A stretch of 64,000 nt of DNA from Patella vulgata (Eukaryota; Mollusca; Gastropoda; Patellidae): NCBI RefSeq assembly GCF_932274485.2, contig NC_065881.2, positions 63,870,702 to 63,934,701 on the forward strand, given 5' to 3'. This document shows, piece by piece, positions 20,955-32,387 of the stretch. How positions within the stretch are numbered: the stretch's first letter is position 1; every line of letters starts with the position of its first letter. Made by a program: the position numbers and the translations under genes. Below the pieces are notes generated by a model. The model was not told where the DNA came from and made no database searches. It saw nothing but the letters and a program-made list of their open reading frames with translations.

Positions 20955-21474
20955 TTAAAGGGACTATCCCGGTTTGAACGGAGTCTGAAAAATAAAAGTC
21001 CGAGTATGTATGAAATTTAAGCGCCAAAATATAGAGGCATAGTGTATTCACCTTGTCTCAAAGTTTCAGCTCAAAATATTGAGTCGTTTGCACGTCAATG
21101 ACAAAACTGCTTATCCGGACACGTAACCCTTTTAAGATTTCGGGTCAATTTTTACGTTGGGTTACCTAATAATCGATTCCCGTTCCTTGGGGGGTCTATA
21201 CAGTGAATGACCCATGTGCTGTACTTTATAACGAAAGGTAAATTTCACCTACATATTATTTTTATTTAAAAAATGTTTGGTTTTATCCAGACACCGCATA
21301 AAACAGCTGGGGACACAGGTCTCCATTTCCAGATGAAGACCGACTGGTTTAAGTTGTTTGAAAACTTGTCACAAATACTGAGTTAGTTGCTCGGCCCTTA
21401 GGTTGGGGATTTTAAGGGATTTTAACACAAAATTAAGCAGTTTTATTCTCTAAAAGATTACCGGGAGTAGTTAA
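20955..21474 (+). mobile_element. family C element, older copy (TTAA-bounded)
   Basis: About 520 bp, colinear with the copy at 54331-54834 over its whole length; shared blocks include GCTTATCCGGACACGTAACC and GGTCTATACAGTGAATGACC. It starts TTAAAGGGACTATCCC. The right end (CCGGGAGTAGTTAA) is a decayed inverted repeat. TTAA at both edges fits a TTAA target site of the piggyBac kind. No coding frame is present, so it is non-autonomous. Confidence 0.85.
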
Positions 21475-22544
21475 ATAAAAGAGTTTTCAAACATTGTTCT
21501 AGAGAAATGTGGAGGTTTGTAAGATTCAGTAGGTATGTAGATGGCCATAAGGACGTGGTTGGTCTTTACAAATTAATCACAAGCTTGCCAATGTAAAGAT
21601 AAGATTTATGTATTTATTTAGAATAATACGGTTTATTGATGTGGTCAGTTAAAGGTCGCTGCAGTGTTACATCATAGTGGTTATTTTAACATTACTTAAG
21701 CTATAACTCGACACTGATTACAGTAATTGCTAAATTTGATTTCGTCATTAAGACTGACACTGTCATAATATCGATATTACCGTTATGTGGCTATTTAAGT
21801 CCGTACAATAATAAATCGATAATAGAAAGAATATAGGTGACGTAATATCTATTACTTTCAAATTTATGTTCACCATAATTCATGTGCAAGAATAGAATGA
21901 TCATTTTGAAACAAATAAATAAAATCCGTCACTTGAGGCTATCGACTTTACGACTTACCTAAACGATACTTACATAAACTAAATAACATAAAGTAACATG
22001 TTGTTCACCTGTTGAGTTGCTTGATTACCAATAATTGGAAATATATTGGGATATTAGCCATGGCTATATACATGTACTTGTATGGAGGATATGATAGGGT
22101 CAACTGCGAAGCAAACCGTTAATGATTGAAAGAAGAACACTACCTTTTAACATAATTTCGCTTTATGTATCGAACTCTTTAGAGGATGGGGCGGGGATTG
22201 CGTGTGTGTATGTGTGGCGGGGTTTGGGTGTTACTTGAAAGGTACAATTTGCTGTAAAATAATATTTCAAGTGTCATTTCTGTTAATATACAGCTCATAT
22301 TTTGTAAACTGACACATGATTGTATTTCTAAATTACGTTTGATGTAATCTTACATAAGCCTTGTATTCCTATGAATTTACATCGTTTTAAATGTCAGTTA
22401 ACAAACCATGTGAGCTGTCAAATCCGACACTGTATTTTTACTATACTTATAACTGTAAATATACATACAGTTTTAACAGTGCCAAGCGAGGTTAACGTTG
22501 ACTATACTTCGTGTAGTAAGGGACAATCGGTTGATGAAACAAAG
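21475..22544. other. spacer, nothing recognised
   Basis: AT-rich sequence with a short GT-rich stretch near 22195-22230. No frame reaches 60 codons. Confidence 0.5.
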
Positions 22545-22620
22545 AAATGACATGAAATGAAATTAAATGAAATAGTGTTTAACGCCCTACTGTTTTGCTC
22601 CGACTGCTATAATGAAGACG
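22545..22620 (-). repeat. SINE-B 3' fragment
   Basis: A long (GAAAT)n tail side at 22545-22573, then GTGTTTAACGCCCTACTG and an ATAATGAAGACGG end: about 45 bp of SINE-B 3' sequence. Confidence 0.75.
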
Positions 22621-22623
22621 GAC

Positions 22624-22830
22624 ACGAAATGAAACTAGGTTTAACGTTCTACTGTTCTGTACCGACTGGACTAATGAAAACGGGTGTACGCCATACCGTG
22701 TGCTACGAGTGAAATTTTGCCCGGACAGCGGCACTACGGCCAACTGTCAGGGGCTCTTTAACGTGCACGGGACCTCGGTTTTTCGTCCTATGCGAACGAC
22801 GGTACGTTGTCCTGTGCCATCCCCTTTTTT
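22624..22830 (-). repeat. SINE-B copy, head missing and internal deletion
   Basis: Immediately follows another SINE-B 3' fragment in the same orientation. The 3' half is clear (GGTTTAACGTTCTACTGTTC, GCCCGGACAGCGGCACTACG). A piece near TCTTATATCGAATTCC is missing. The match ends after CCTCGGTTTTTCGTCC, leaving no tRNA-like head. Confidence 0.85.
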
Positions 22831-22860
22831 AAAATCCTATTTTCTTTTAAAATATCAAAT

Positions 22861-23103
22861 TTAAACATGCATTATGCAAGAGCTAAATCTGCCTATTGCA
22901 GGTCTTTCTTTAGGCCTGAAATGTTTTCTAAAGTATTAATTAGATATTAATTAACTGATCCAGGCCTTAATTAACTCTCGATGGCATCAGATTTCTCCGA
23001 TATTAAATAGATTAGAATGGTTCAGCGATACTTTGATTTAATCAAATATGGAGGACCGAGACTGGCTAGTTCTTTATCTAAATCTTACATAATGTATCTT
23101 TAA
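22861..23103 (+). mobile_element. family D element, internally shortened
   Basis: Starts TTAAACATGCATTATGCAAG and ends CATAATGTATCTTTAA, imperfect inverted repeats with TTAA at both edges. It shares the stretch TATTGCAGGTCTTTCTTTAG with the copies at 36821 and (inverted) 29680 and 62009. It is 243 bp, against about 395-405 bp for the others, so the middle is deleted. Confidence 0.85.
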
Positions 23104-23383
23104 GATGCTGATTTTACATATATAGAAGTACACTGTAACAAAAATTTCCGTGAAAAAACGTAAAAAATTCCGGAAACAAAAATTACCAGGAAAATTTTAT
23201 CCGTATTTGTTTTTCCTGTCTTTTACAGAAATTCCCTCAATTAACATAAATTCCATTTTCAAATACAGAAAAAAAAATCCTGACCATGAAGGTGATAAAA
23301 ATTTCATTGAATTAACCATTGACTTTATACGCGTGCGTGAATTAGCTTTATTTAACGTCCGCTTCCACCGAAGTGATATCGCA

Positions 23384-23423
23384 GATAATCTTTAAACGTA
23401 ACCGATAATCTTTAAACGTAACC
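23384..23423. repeat. 20-bp perfect tandem duplication
   Basis: GATAATCTTTAAACGTAACC occurs twice head to tail. Confidence 0.95.
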
Positions 23424-23872
23424 TCTTTTCGCTAATATATATAAGATTCGAGAGCAAGGTATCACAAACCGCTACTCGTCAGTGGTTGGAGGCTTTCAGA
23501 TGTACGTTTTCGGTATTATCAATTCGCAGGTATGTTGACTCTGCCATAGAGGCAAACCGACTTACACTGGCCAACCGGTTGCACTATCCGGATTTAAGCG
23601 TGCTTGATTACCAGATATTACAACCTTAACACACGCAGCATTAAAACATATTTTTACATATCTATGAAAATACTTACAATCTGATTTCCGTATGATGAAT
23701 AACAATACACTTTATAGATCTTATAAATAATGGAAATTAGATATACATGTCAATTAATATACCAAACGTTACAAAATATGATTCTTCATATTATGGTTAA
23801 TAAATTGAAATGAATACTGTAACATGATGATTATTAGGAATGATTATATATGTATACTATTACTTATCGTTG

Positions 23873-24056
23873 CACCGTTTATCCCGTAAAATAACAGAAT
23901 TAAGTCCATTACAGAACGGAATAAAACATTTTATCCCTAAATTTCACGGAACTTCCTTGTCATTCCACCGTTTATTCCGTAAAATAACAGAATTAAGTCC
24001 ATTATAGAAGGGAATAAAACATTTTATTCCTAAATTTCACGGAAATTTCCTGTCTA
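23873..24056. repeat. 93-bp tandem duplication within the CACTG element
   Basis: Two units starting CACCGTTTAT (23873 and 23966), each containing AATAACAGAATTAAGTCC and CTAAATTTCACGGAA, with few differences. Confidence 0.9.
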
Positions 24057-24210
24057 ATACTGAATAATCCACAGAAATACATAAAATACGTAATTTGAAG
24101 AAATAATTCACACTATTAACACAAGTTCTCCAAAAAATCCATCGATTAACAGAAAAAAGGTGTTAAATTACGGAATTCGGCCACATAAAAAATGGATATT
24201 TTTTACAGTG

Positions 24211-24539
24211 TAGAGAGCCAAACCGTGAAACAGAGTCCTAACTGGCTCGTAAAATAACCCTTAGCAGTTAGAATTTGAAGGACACAATTCTCTTCTCGGC
24301 ATTACCATGCACAGAATCAGCCGCAGGTTAGCCTCAAAATGACTGCAGAGTATTTTTTCTTTCCGATTTTATTACTGTGAATTAAACCTTTTCTACGTAC
24401 TGGGTTTAATTGGACCAAATAAAAGGCGTGACATTCATATGTTAACAGTTAAAATGTCTGCTTATTAATCATGCATACATACCTTCAACTTTATTAAAAA
24501 ATACACTCATAAAACACGATTAATCAAAATCACACTTAT
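24211..24539. other. spacer, nothing recognised
   Basis: AT-rich, no frame or repeat. Confidence 0.5.
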
Positions 24540-24605
24540 GTGAAGACAAAATGTAAGGGGTTTTAACATCTTACTTTCTGCTCCACCCGGCCTAATGAAG
24601 GCGGA
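24540..24605 (-). repeat. decayed SINE-B 3' fragment
   Basis: GTAAGGGGTTTTAACATC, CTTACTTTCTGCTCC and CCTAATGAAGGCGG align with the SINE-B 3' end with several changes. Confidence 0.6.
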
Positions 24606-25182
24606 CTGTAGTCAAAATTAATTCTAGATTATCATCAATGTAAATCATAAAAAAGGGTTTATTAAATTTCCGGAAAATTAGGTGACGATTTTTATCAGAC
24701 AACTAAGTCTGACATTTATTATTATAGTTGGCTGACTTGACAAAGTTTATTTCATTTAAACTCGCCCTTTTAGGTCGCATACCTTCCGTGAATGTAACTT
24801 ATAGTGAATAAAAAGTTGAAAAGGGCTGCTGAGATATATAAGTAAAGGATCGGTCAAAGCCTGTATATAGTAGACAATCTTCATCAATTGAACATATAAT
24901 TAACTAATCAATGAATGACTTTAAGGATAAACTGAATTTGGGGATGGGGATTTGTGGTAACAACTATGAATAGAAAACAAGAAATGTTTTTTGGACAAAG
25001 CGATCTAAACTTAAAAAGATGTTTTAAGATTGCGATCCGAGAATTCCTAAGAATATTGAAATGCCTATCAAAGATTAATATATAATTTGTTTACGAAACA
25101 TTATCTACTGCACATGCTAGAGTCTTCTAAACAGTGATATACTATCCACGGAGAACTTTTAATCTCATTTTACATTTACAAG
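24606..25182. other. spacer, nothing recognised
   Basis: AT-rich, no frame or repeat that I can support. Confidence 0.5.
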
Positions 25183-25322
25183 TTTTCGCCGGTTACATGG
25201 AAACGATCCTAGACCGACTTTATCGCGGCGAAAACGTATGCTGCTGGATGTACAGAGAATATGCTAGAACTGAACGTCTGCTTCTATCGAGAGTAATATC
25301 CCAGACACGTCCTGTTTTGTAA
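25183..25322 (+). CDS. weak candidate terminal exon
   Basis: After TTTACATTTACAAG a frame runs as two bases then FAGYMETILDRLYRGEN, VCCWMYREYARTERLLL, SRVISQTRPVL and a stop at 25320-25322. It is richer in CpG and in charged residues than its surroundings. The acceptor tract is mediocre, and the same frame is open for about 16 codons further upstream. No family is recognised. Confidence 0.2.
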
Positions 25323-27014
25323 TTTTTACATAGACATCTTATGTTCGCAAAACTGTTAAAACATCCTTTTGAGGTCCAATTAAATTTATAGGAGTGGTCT
25401 CAAATTGGTCAAATATTTTAACATAAAAGACATTCCGCGAAAATCAGTGTTCAATATATGAGACACTACATTAAATAAAGCCTATCATATACAAAGGGTA
25501 GGGTAGGATAATTGCTCTCTGTCTCCCATTTTAAATAAATTACATGCCAATGTGTTAAGAATAATGTCTGTCCTTTCGTTTGTAAGAAAGGTTTTAGAAA
25601 TTATCCATTAATTATGTTTTGTAATGTATCCATTTATATTTTTTTTATATATATACATGTAAATGAATATACACATTAATAATCCTTTGAAAAATATAAT
25701 AAAGTACATTCCATATACATTGTATCATGAAGTTTAATAGGAAAATATTAATGCTGGTAATGCGACTTTGAAAAACATGGATATACACACCTTACCCACG
25801 AATACAGACCACCAAATATTTCATTTTATTACCGAACTTAAACCGCAACCCTCTCATTCTCTTTCTCTGTCCCCAAATATTTTCCAATTTTGTGTTCTGC
25901 TCTAAAAATAAATCAGAACTACCGGAAACTTTACAGCAAAACGAAATGATTGTACGTAACACCGCAGAGAATTCTATTCACTTATTAAAATTTGATTTAA
26001 TTATTTAAATATTCGCTTATCTTTCTTTTTGGTATTAAAATAATATCGTCATAGATTTTTTTTATCATGTGTTTTTGTTTTTTTCTTCGTCTATTCATTA
26101 AGACAAGATAGGCTGGGAAATAAACTAATCCATTACGCAATTTTCGGCGGATTAAAGACAACTAATTTAACTTGTGTTTCATTGTTCACAATGTCCTATG
26201 TCGCGTTCGAAAGCATTGAAAGTTAAAACGTTATCGTGGAAGAAAACCAGTTTTAACCAGCGGGGGTAAACAGGAATTTGCGCGAATGGGGTGGGTGTGG
26301 GGGCAGGGTCTTGATATGGTTTCAATTACCGAGGGCGTTGTCACCAGCACCGAAGGTGTGTGTTTTTGAAGGGGATTCCTTCAAGAAAATTAAGAAATTT
26401 TGGTTCCAATTAGTCAAGTCTCAGTGTTAGTCACAGAGGGTACGATGCAGCTGAACCAGAAACAACAAGAGCCGCTCCAACAGAATCTAGTTTAGAAATA
26501 TTGACGTAACACAAAACATCCCACCAATGACATAACTGTATAACATGTCAAAATTATTATAAATAAACGAAATGCAGGAAATTGCAAAAAGCTATGTTTG
26601 TTGTCGGTCACAAGGCAGAAATTATCTTGGCATACTTTCAATGTCATGTAGGCCTATCGACCTACCGGGTGTGGCGACCTTGGCAAGACGAATGTTGCAA
26701 GCACAAACCGTTTGGAATTATCGGAATGTTCCTAAACACGGACAATGTTATGTGCTATCAATTTTTTTGTTAGTCTGTTTATCTAAACTGCGTGAACTCT
26801 CCCATTGATGAGATGAAAAAATCGAAGTCATGAGTAAGGAAAGAATTTCACATCGATAAATTCCAATGGTGTAGTATTGAAGTTGGGTGTTTGATTGTAA
26901 CGAAGTTTCTATGAGCATCTCTGTGTTACATAAAGAAGGGAGCTATTCGAGTATGGCGCCGACTCACTTATGTGGATGTCCCAGATTTTTCAGCTTGCGT
27001 TTTCTAGTCTTTGT
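25323..27014. other. spacer, nothing recognised
   Basis: Mostly AT-rich. Two overlapping 63-78-codon plus-strand frames at 26572-26808 lack splice support or a domain. A G-rich stretch lies near 26284-26310. Confidence 0.45.
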
Positions 27015-27170
27015 TGCAGGACGATGAGACGAAAACAGAGGTCCCGCCTTGACTTCGACGAAGAGTATCCTGAAACGGGCAAAATTTACCTCACAGCACA
27101 CTGCATAGTGCATGCCCGTTCTCATTAACCTCCAGAATATATTGGGACCTTAAACTCCATTTCATTTACG
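27015..27170 (+). repeat. decayed SINE-B 3' half
   Basis: GACGATGAGACGAAAACAGAGG, here read as its parts GATGAGACGAAAAC and GAGGTCCCG, then ACGGGCAAAATTTACC, CACACTGCATAGTGCATGCC, GACCTTAAACTCCATTTC follow SINE-B order with a central deletion and many substitutions. Confidence 0.75.
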
Positions 27171-28883
27171 TAAAAGAAATGGTTCATCTAAGACTGCTCG
27201 TGCCGTATAATCATCAACATACGATTATCTGTAATGGCTTCGATTATGTGTGCTCTGTTACATATTTCTTTAAAGTTGTAAAACATTGACAGGGATTTTG
27301 AGGTCGTCTTCTAAATTATTGCGTACAGCTCAAAAGGTGGAGAGCTTGGTATATTTTTTATTTAAAGGGGTATTTGAGGTGTTATTTCCCAATCTAAGGA
27401 CCGTGCATAGGTAGACATTTATTTACATAAAATTACTAACTGAGTTATAACCATTGCCCCTAGGTCACCTACCAAAATGTTGTCACCAGCTAACATCTAA
27501 GTCTAGAACCTCCAGGTAATAGCACAAGGTAGGTATGGTGCTCCACATAAATACGTCTTCAGTAGAATGACAATTCCTAGAAACAGGTAACCGTTGTTTG
27601 TCAATAAACAATAGAAATCACGGTTAACATAGTTCCAAGGAATTTGACCTTCACTCATTAACCCCTGTTAGGAATTCTTTGGAACGTTGGTATCATGGAA
27701 TCCGGGTATTTCTGAATCTTACTAGGGTAATTGTTTACAATCTTGCTCTTTGGCGGGTCGGGTGTTGAGATAGCGAAAGTTGTTCGTTGAAACTACTATC
27801 AACCTTTTAATAATGTTTACACATTGTCATACGGCTCAACTTTATAATAAAAACCGAGGGATAAAGATGTCAAGGGAGCAGAACATATTTGTCATAGTTT
27901 TTTTTAAAAAGATGTATATCTTATAGGTAATAAACTATAAGTAACAATAAGAAAGAAATAAATCACGGAATCTATGAGGTACTATGCCATGACGATGTAA
28001 TATAAGAAAGTATAAAGCATATAAGACTAATATGAATTACATTGTTTAGATGTTTATATGGCGATATTGTTAAAGTGAGCTTCGCTATAAAAAATATTAG
28101 TAATTTTATTAGAAGATCTGTCTTTTTGGTTATAATTACGATGAATGCACAGGTTCGATTTTGCTTATCCGAAAAAACTTACATAAACAGTTTCGAGATT
28201 TATGGCCCTCTTCACTAGCTATTGGCTATGATAATAACGTTATAATTGTAATATCTGACGCCATTAACGTTGCTAGTATTACTTGCTTGGTACAGCAAGT
28301 TAAGACGTTAAACCCAATTTTATTTCAGTTCAAAGTCTGCTTCAGTATTTAGAGAAATATTTTACGCTCACTGGTCAGATTGGTCAAATATGAGATATGT
28401 GTAATAGATGGATATCAATAAAAGTAAATGAGATGTGATAGCGAAATCTCTATGGAATTTACATCAATTTAAAATAGTCCCGAATTGTGAAGGAGGTTCT
28501 CCGCCCCAAGTGGCACTTTTTGGTTGAGGCACTTGTGTTCAACTACATGGAAAAAAGGTGTTGTCTTTGAGGGCAATGGCAGGATACAGATGCCTAGCAT
28601 AATTGAATTTTTCCACCAAAACACCTATTCAAGTCGGGTGTCAAACTCACGGTTGGAATACATTTGGGATGACCAATAAGATTAATACAAAACACCATGT
28701 TTAAAGAAGCCACCACTTCATACGATACTGTTTTATACCATGGTTATTAGTTGACGGCGAATATGATATACGAATGTGTACGTTACCATTGACAATAAAG
28801 ATTGTGTCAAGATCTGTGTCGCACCAGTATAATTACGAGTATTAAGGGCTCGGTTATACCGTCTATCTTCCTACCATCTCTAG
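27171..28883. other. spacer, nothing recognised
   Basis: AT-rich. A TTTATTTCAG acceptor-like site near 28326 is followed by only eight codons. No repeat recognised. Confidence 0.45.
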
Positions 28884-29026
28884 CAGCAACAATACCAATA
28901 GGCGACGAAGAGCTTCTAGGGCTCATTATTGCGGCTAATGGAAGAATGATCCGATGTACCCTGATAACCCCAACTTTCTGTCAAATTACTCCGGATTTTT
29001 ATCAACCCATCTATGTTAAGCAATAA
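28884..29026 (+). CDS. weak candidate terminal exon with NAGNAG acceptor
   Basis: CTACCATCTCTAGCAG gives two acceptors three bases apart in the same frame. The frame then reads ATIPIGDEELLGLIIAAN, GRMIRCTLITPTFCQ, ITPDFYQPIYVKQ, stop at 29024-29026. The same frame is open upstream of the acceptor, so the start is uncertain. No domain is recognised. Confidence 0.2.
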
Positions 29027-29185
29027 CGCCACACTGCTTGAACATGAATGGTTGAGGAACAACGTGGGTCGCTAGTTATGGGAGTAATTATTGTGATAAT
29101 TTCTTTCTATTACAACCTAACAAGAAGATGCCACGCCTATTTATTCCCGATAATCACAGCTACTCGCAAGATATTCTTTAAATAT

Positions 29186-29522
29186 GGGAGCTGTGGTGAC
29201 TCAGTGAGAAAGACGCTGTCTCGCTAACCAGGATGTCGCGGGTTCGCTCCCGATGTTGACCGAGGAAGTTCCTCGTTTTTTCCGCCGCGTATTTCTCTTG
29301 TCAACGGTGTAGGGCGGATGACGTGGCAAGGGCAGTGTCTAGTTGTTCGGATGAGATGAAAACCGAAGCCCCTTGTACACACTGGCGTGCACGTAAAAGA
29401 GCCCTTGACAGTAATGTACGCCTTAGCGCCGCTGTCCTACCGAACTTTCTGCATAGCACACAGAATGGCATATGCCCTACTTCGATATAGAAAACTAGAA
29501 CGTCAACCATCATCGCATTCCT
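29186..29522 (+). repeat. SINE-B copy, full length but old
   Basis: The head has GGTGACTCAGTGAG (degraded A box) and GCGGGTTCGCTCCCG (B box), and the full body follows through GTGCACGTAAAAGAGCCC to GAACGTCAACC. The 70-codon minus-strand frame over it is antisense SINE. Flanks ATTCTTTAAATAT and ATTCCTTTAAAATAT look like a decayed target-site duplication. Confidence 0.88.
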
Positions 29523-29679
29523 TTAAAATATAATTTCAGAACATGTTTATGGGGGTGGACGGGAGAATGGGGATAAGATAACAAAAGATTACACGGAAGT
29601 AATCAATATGGCACTAAAGAACGGCTTTTGAAGTTTTATTTTGACTTCTCGCCAATATTTCATTAACAATAAACATTCG

Positions 29680-30076
29680 TTAAAATATATTATGTAAGAT
29701 TTAGATAAGGAGCTGGTCGTTTTTGCTATAATAGTTCAACAATAGATAATGCAAAATGAATATATTGAAAACTTCATTCAAATTACTTTATTCTGAGAGA
29801 AGTATTTAGCTTTTAAAGGTTTGACCAGATGTGTGCACTGATTGTAACCACCGCACTGGTTGTTCGAAGCTTAGCCTCGCTTCACCATTTTTAGATTAAG
29901 TCATTAAATGGCTGAACCGTTCTAATCTACTTAAAACTGGACCTATCCAATGACACCGAGACTTGATTATGGTTTGGCCATGCTAACAAATGCCTAATTA
30001 ATAGTTTAAATAACATATCAAGCACAAAGAAAGACCTGCAATAGACAGATTTAGCTCCTGCATAATGCCTTTTTAA
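29680..30076 (-). mobile_element. family D element
   Basis: Begins TTAAAATATATTATGTAAG and ends GCATAATGCCTTTTTAA. It includes AAAGAAAGACCTGCAATAGA, the complement of the family core, so it is in minus orientation relative to the copies at 22861 and 36821. About 397 bp; no coding frame. Confidence 0.85.
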
Positions 30077-30429
30077 GAAGTTTTAAAAAAATCAATCCCG
30101 TTCATTTGAAATATAGAAATTCAATTAGATATGTGGATTTCTTATCTGGGGGTTGCGAACTGAACGTAATGTTCCCAATTCCATGTACAACAACGTCTAC
30201 GGACAAAGATTTGCCCAGCATTACACACACCATAGATAGTGTAAGCTTACGGCCTGTGGACATTAGATTTGGGCCGTCATAAAATACCTCCAAAAAACCA
30301 AAACCCAGTCAGCGTCCAAGTAACTGGTAATCCATAACTTAATTAAAATTGCTGGTCCATGTGTATGTATTGTGTGTTTCTGATTAATAGTTAGTAGGTG
30401 GGAAGTGGAGTAGGTGGGAAGTTATCAAT

Positions 30430-30499
30430 TATTATATTTGAAATATCAGCAGCAAGAACGACCAACTCTTTACCTAATCCTTACATAAGGCAATTTTAA
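30430..30499 (+). repeat. partial family D end
   Basis: GAACGACCAACTCTTTACC and CCTTACATAAGGCAATTTTAA match one terminus of family D. The opposite terminus is absent, so it is a separate fragment 350 bp beyond the full copy. Confidence 0.65.
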
Positions 30500-30649
30500 T
30501 AGCTATGTATGACGAGGTCCATATCCTCTTTTGTTTCTAAAAAAAAATCAGCATCAGTCAATTACTTATAATATAAATAAATATATATATCAAGCTTCGT
30601 AGTTTCTGAATCCGGTATTTATCTATGACTCTTAGAACACCTATTTCAG

Positions 30650-30829
30650 GCAATAAGCTGACGCCAACGCATCCGAAACCCATCATTATGTTTCTTCTGT
30701 ATTTAGATTTCAATATTCTCAGTAATAACTATTATTATAGCGAAATATCTTTGTTTTGGAGGAAGCTTATTCACCCGGGAGCTAGAACGGATATCGTCTG
30801 CAAACCACGACTATCAGACAGAAAGATTG
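30650..30829 (+). CDS. candidate 180-bp phase 1-1 exon
   Basis: Bounded by an acceptor (ACACCTATTTCAG, AG at 30648-30649) and a donor (ATTG then GTACGT at 30830-30835), and open throughout: two bases, 59 codons, one base. The start NKLTPTHPKPIIMFLLYLDF and the AT-rich middle are weakly protein-like. The last 25 codons (FWRKLIHPGARTDIVCKP, RLSDRKI) are CpG-rich and look more like coding sequence, and may be a shorter exon on their own. No family is recognised, and no neighbouring exon of compatible phase was found on this strand. Confidence 0.25.
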
Positions 30830-30835
30830 GTACGT

Positions 30836-32141
30836 CGAACAAATGGGGGAGTGTGGGGGTTAATTGATTCATGAAATTTGTTTTCGGCAGCTGGTGAAAA
30901 TTCCGTACCCATAGGCAGTTTGTTTTATCTTATTTGGTTTCGCATTATTTAATTGTACATTAAATCAAGGTGAATGGAAAAAAAAATCTCCCGTGCCACC
31001 TATAGCTAAGAGCTATCATTTTAAGTTCTTAAAATTTACATTTTGAGATTGCTTGAATTAAAATAATATGAATAAAATAAAAACCGGAGGGTATTTGACT
31101 GCTAGAATGGACACAGGTATAGATAAAGTCAGGTATATAGGATAATAATATGCTTGTGATTTGGCTTGGTTAAGAAGTGATTTTGAATTAAACATGTAGT
31201 GAAATGTCTTTTAAAAGCCCCTCAGAATTTATTTATTTTGACTTACTAGATATCCCCATAAGTAAAAATAGCTAATCAGGCGTATGCACATGTGATTTAC
31301 TTTCTAGTATGATTCTGAAAAGTCGGAAACAGCTATGTTTGTTTTAAAGGGGCTAAGTCCCACTGATTTAAGCCAAAAAAGGTATTTGTTACAAGTGTGA
31401 TGAGGCAAACTCAATGCGATCTTTTTTCTTTTAATTGGTGAAAGCTGAAACCAGCATATTTACTAATCTGGATTACTGTGTCGACAGTAGAACACAAAAT
31501 CGGTTATATATAAACACTGGGTCTATCTATAGACATACGATTTCCAGTGAAGACAGACTGACTCAATGTTGCATGTTTACCAAACTTTCATTTCAACAGG
31601 TATAGAACTATGATTAAATTTAACATTTAGGAAGCAAGAATATTATATTGTTTCGGTGCTTATTTTCGAAATGCGCTTTAGGTAAGTTAATTGTTTTAGG
31701 CTATGACAAATCAGAACACTAGATGCCCAATATCTTGAAACAGAATTGCCACATTCCAACGTGCTTGGGTGTCTGAAGCATGATACGAGGAGTAACAGAA
31801 GAAAATTGAAGACAATGGCAATGATAACAAATTGGCCTTTTGTAGGAGGATAACCGACACCCAGTCTATAATTCCAAGCATCAAACAGAAGCTTCTAGTT
31901 TACGTCAATACAGTTAAAAGCAAATGGTGAATTATTGTGACCAGATGCAATGTAAACATTCTTACCAAATAACTGCCACTCTACAACTTCTCCGAATTAT
32001 TATCTATACATTCGGTATTTGTTTTCATGTAAACCTTGCCTCCCATCACCTGTACTCTTCAAGACAACACACTTTTAGTGTAGGTAAAAAGCCATCGAGT
32101 ACAGCGGCTGTCAGCCACCTCTATATGGTGTTGATTTGGGA
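30836..32141. other. spacer, nothing firmly recognised
   Basis: At 31347 TTAAAGGGGCTAAGTCCCAC resembles the left end of family C, but the rest does not follow. A 73-codon plus-strand frame at 31924-32145 has no domain. Confidence 0.4.
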
Positions 32142-32384
32142 CTAATCATACTGTTTGAAACGACCATTGAGTATTTGGCTTGAAGCTGAAAACCGTGGGT
32201 GGCACAGGTTTCTTTCTGGAATTAGCACCATCAATACATAAAAGTCACCGAAAAAGTTGGCAACCTGTTGGCAAGGGTTGTCTGCAACTGTGGGGATCAT
32301 GTACCTAAGCCAATTGCATCCAGAAATATTTCTATCAGAAAGAATTAAACTCTTGTCGTATTGTATTGGAATGTTCATTTTTTT
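32142..32384 (-). CDS. PR/SET-domain-like exon, possibly decayed
   Basis: The minus-strand frame opens after CTGATGCCTTCCCACAG (AG at 32386-32385, phase 0), with an ATG at 32378, and stops at 32144. From that ATG, residues 15-58 follow the order of the C-terminal half of a PR/SET domain: D15, then CNWLRYM at 21-27 (compare NWMRYV of PRDM proteins), QQVA at 37-40 where QNLVA is usual, GDFY at 44-47, and IPERNL at 53-58 where the family has IxxGxEL. The expected VWYG-type motif does not follow; instead CHPRFSASSQ leads to a stop. PRDM-type proteins are nuclear histone methyltransferases or DNA-binding regulators. No zinc-finger or N-terminal SET exon was found nearby, so this may be a lone exon or a pseudogene piece. 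The 84-codon plus-strand frame that overlaps most of it is treated as its shadow. Confidence 0.35.
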   Translation of the reverse strand, partial: KKMNIPIQYDKSLILSDRNISGCNWLRYMIPTVADNPCQQVANFFGDFYVLMVLIPERNLCHPRFSASSQILNGRFKQYD

Positions 32385-32387
32385 CTG

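Larger units (their letters stand above)
23131..24210. mobile_element. CACTG-ended inverted-repeat element
   Basis: Left end CACTGTAACAAAAATTTCCG, right end TTTTTTACAGTG, with TA on each outer side. The interior carries CGGAAATTTCC-like sequence in both orientations. About 1.08 kb, with no transposase frame; the 81-codon frame near its left end is AT-rich and unconvincing. TA flanks would suit a Tc1/mariner-like insertion, while CACTG ends are also seen in animal CACTA-type elements. I leave it unassigned. Confidence 0.6.

Noticed and set aside
31347-31640. Third copy of family C
   Set aside because: Only the first 20 bp resemble the family C left end; the interior does not align.
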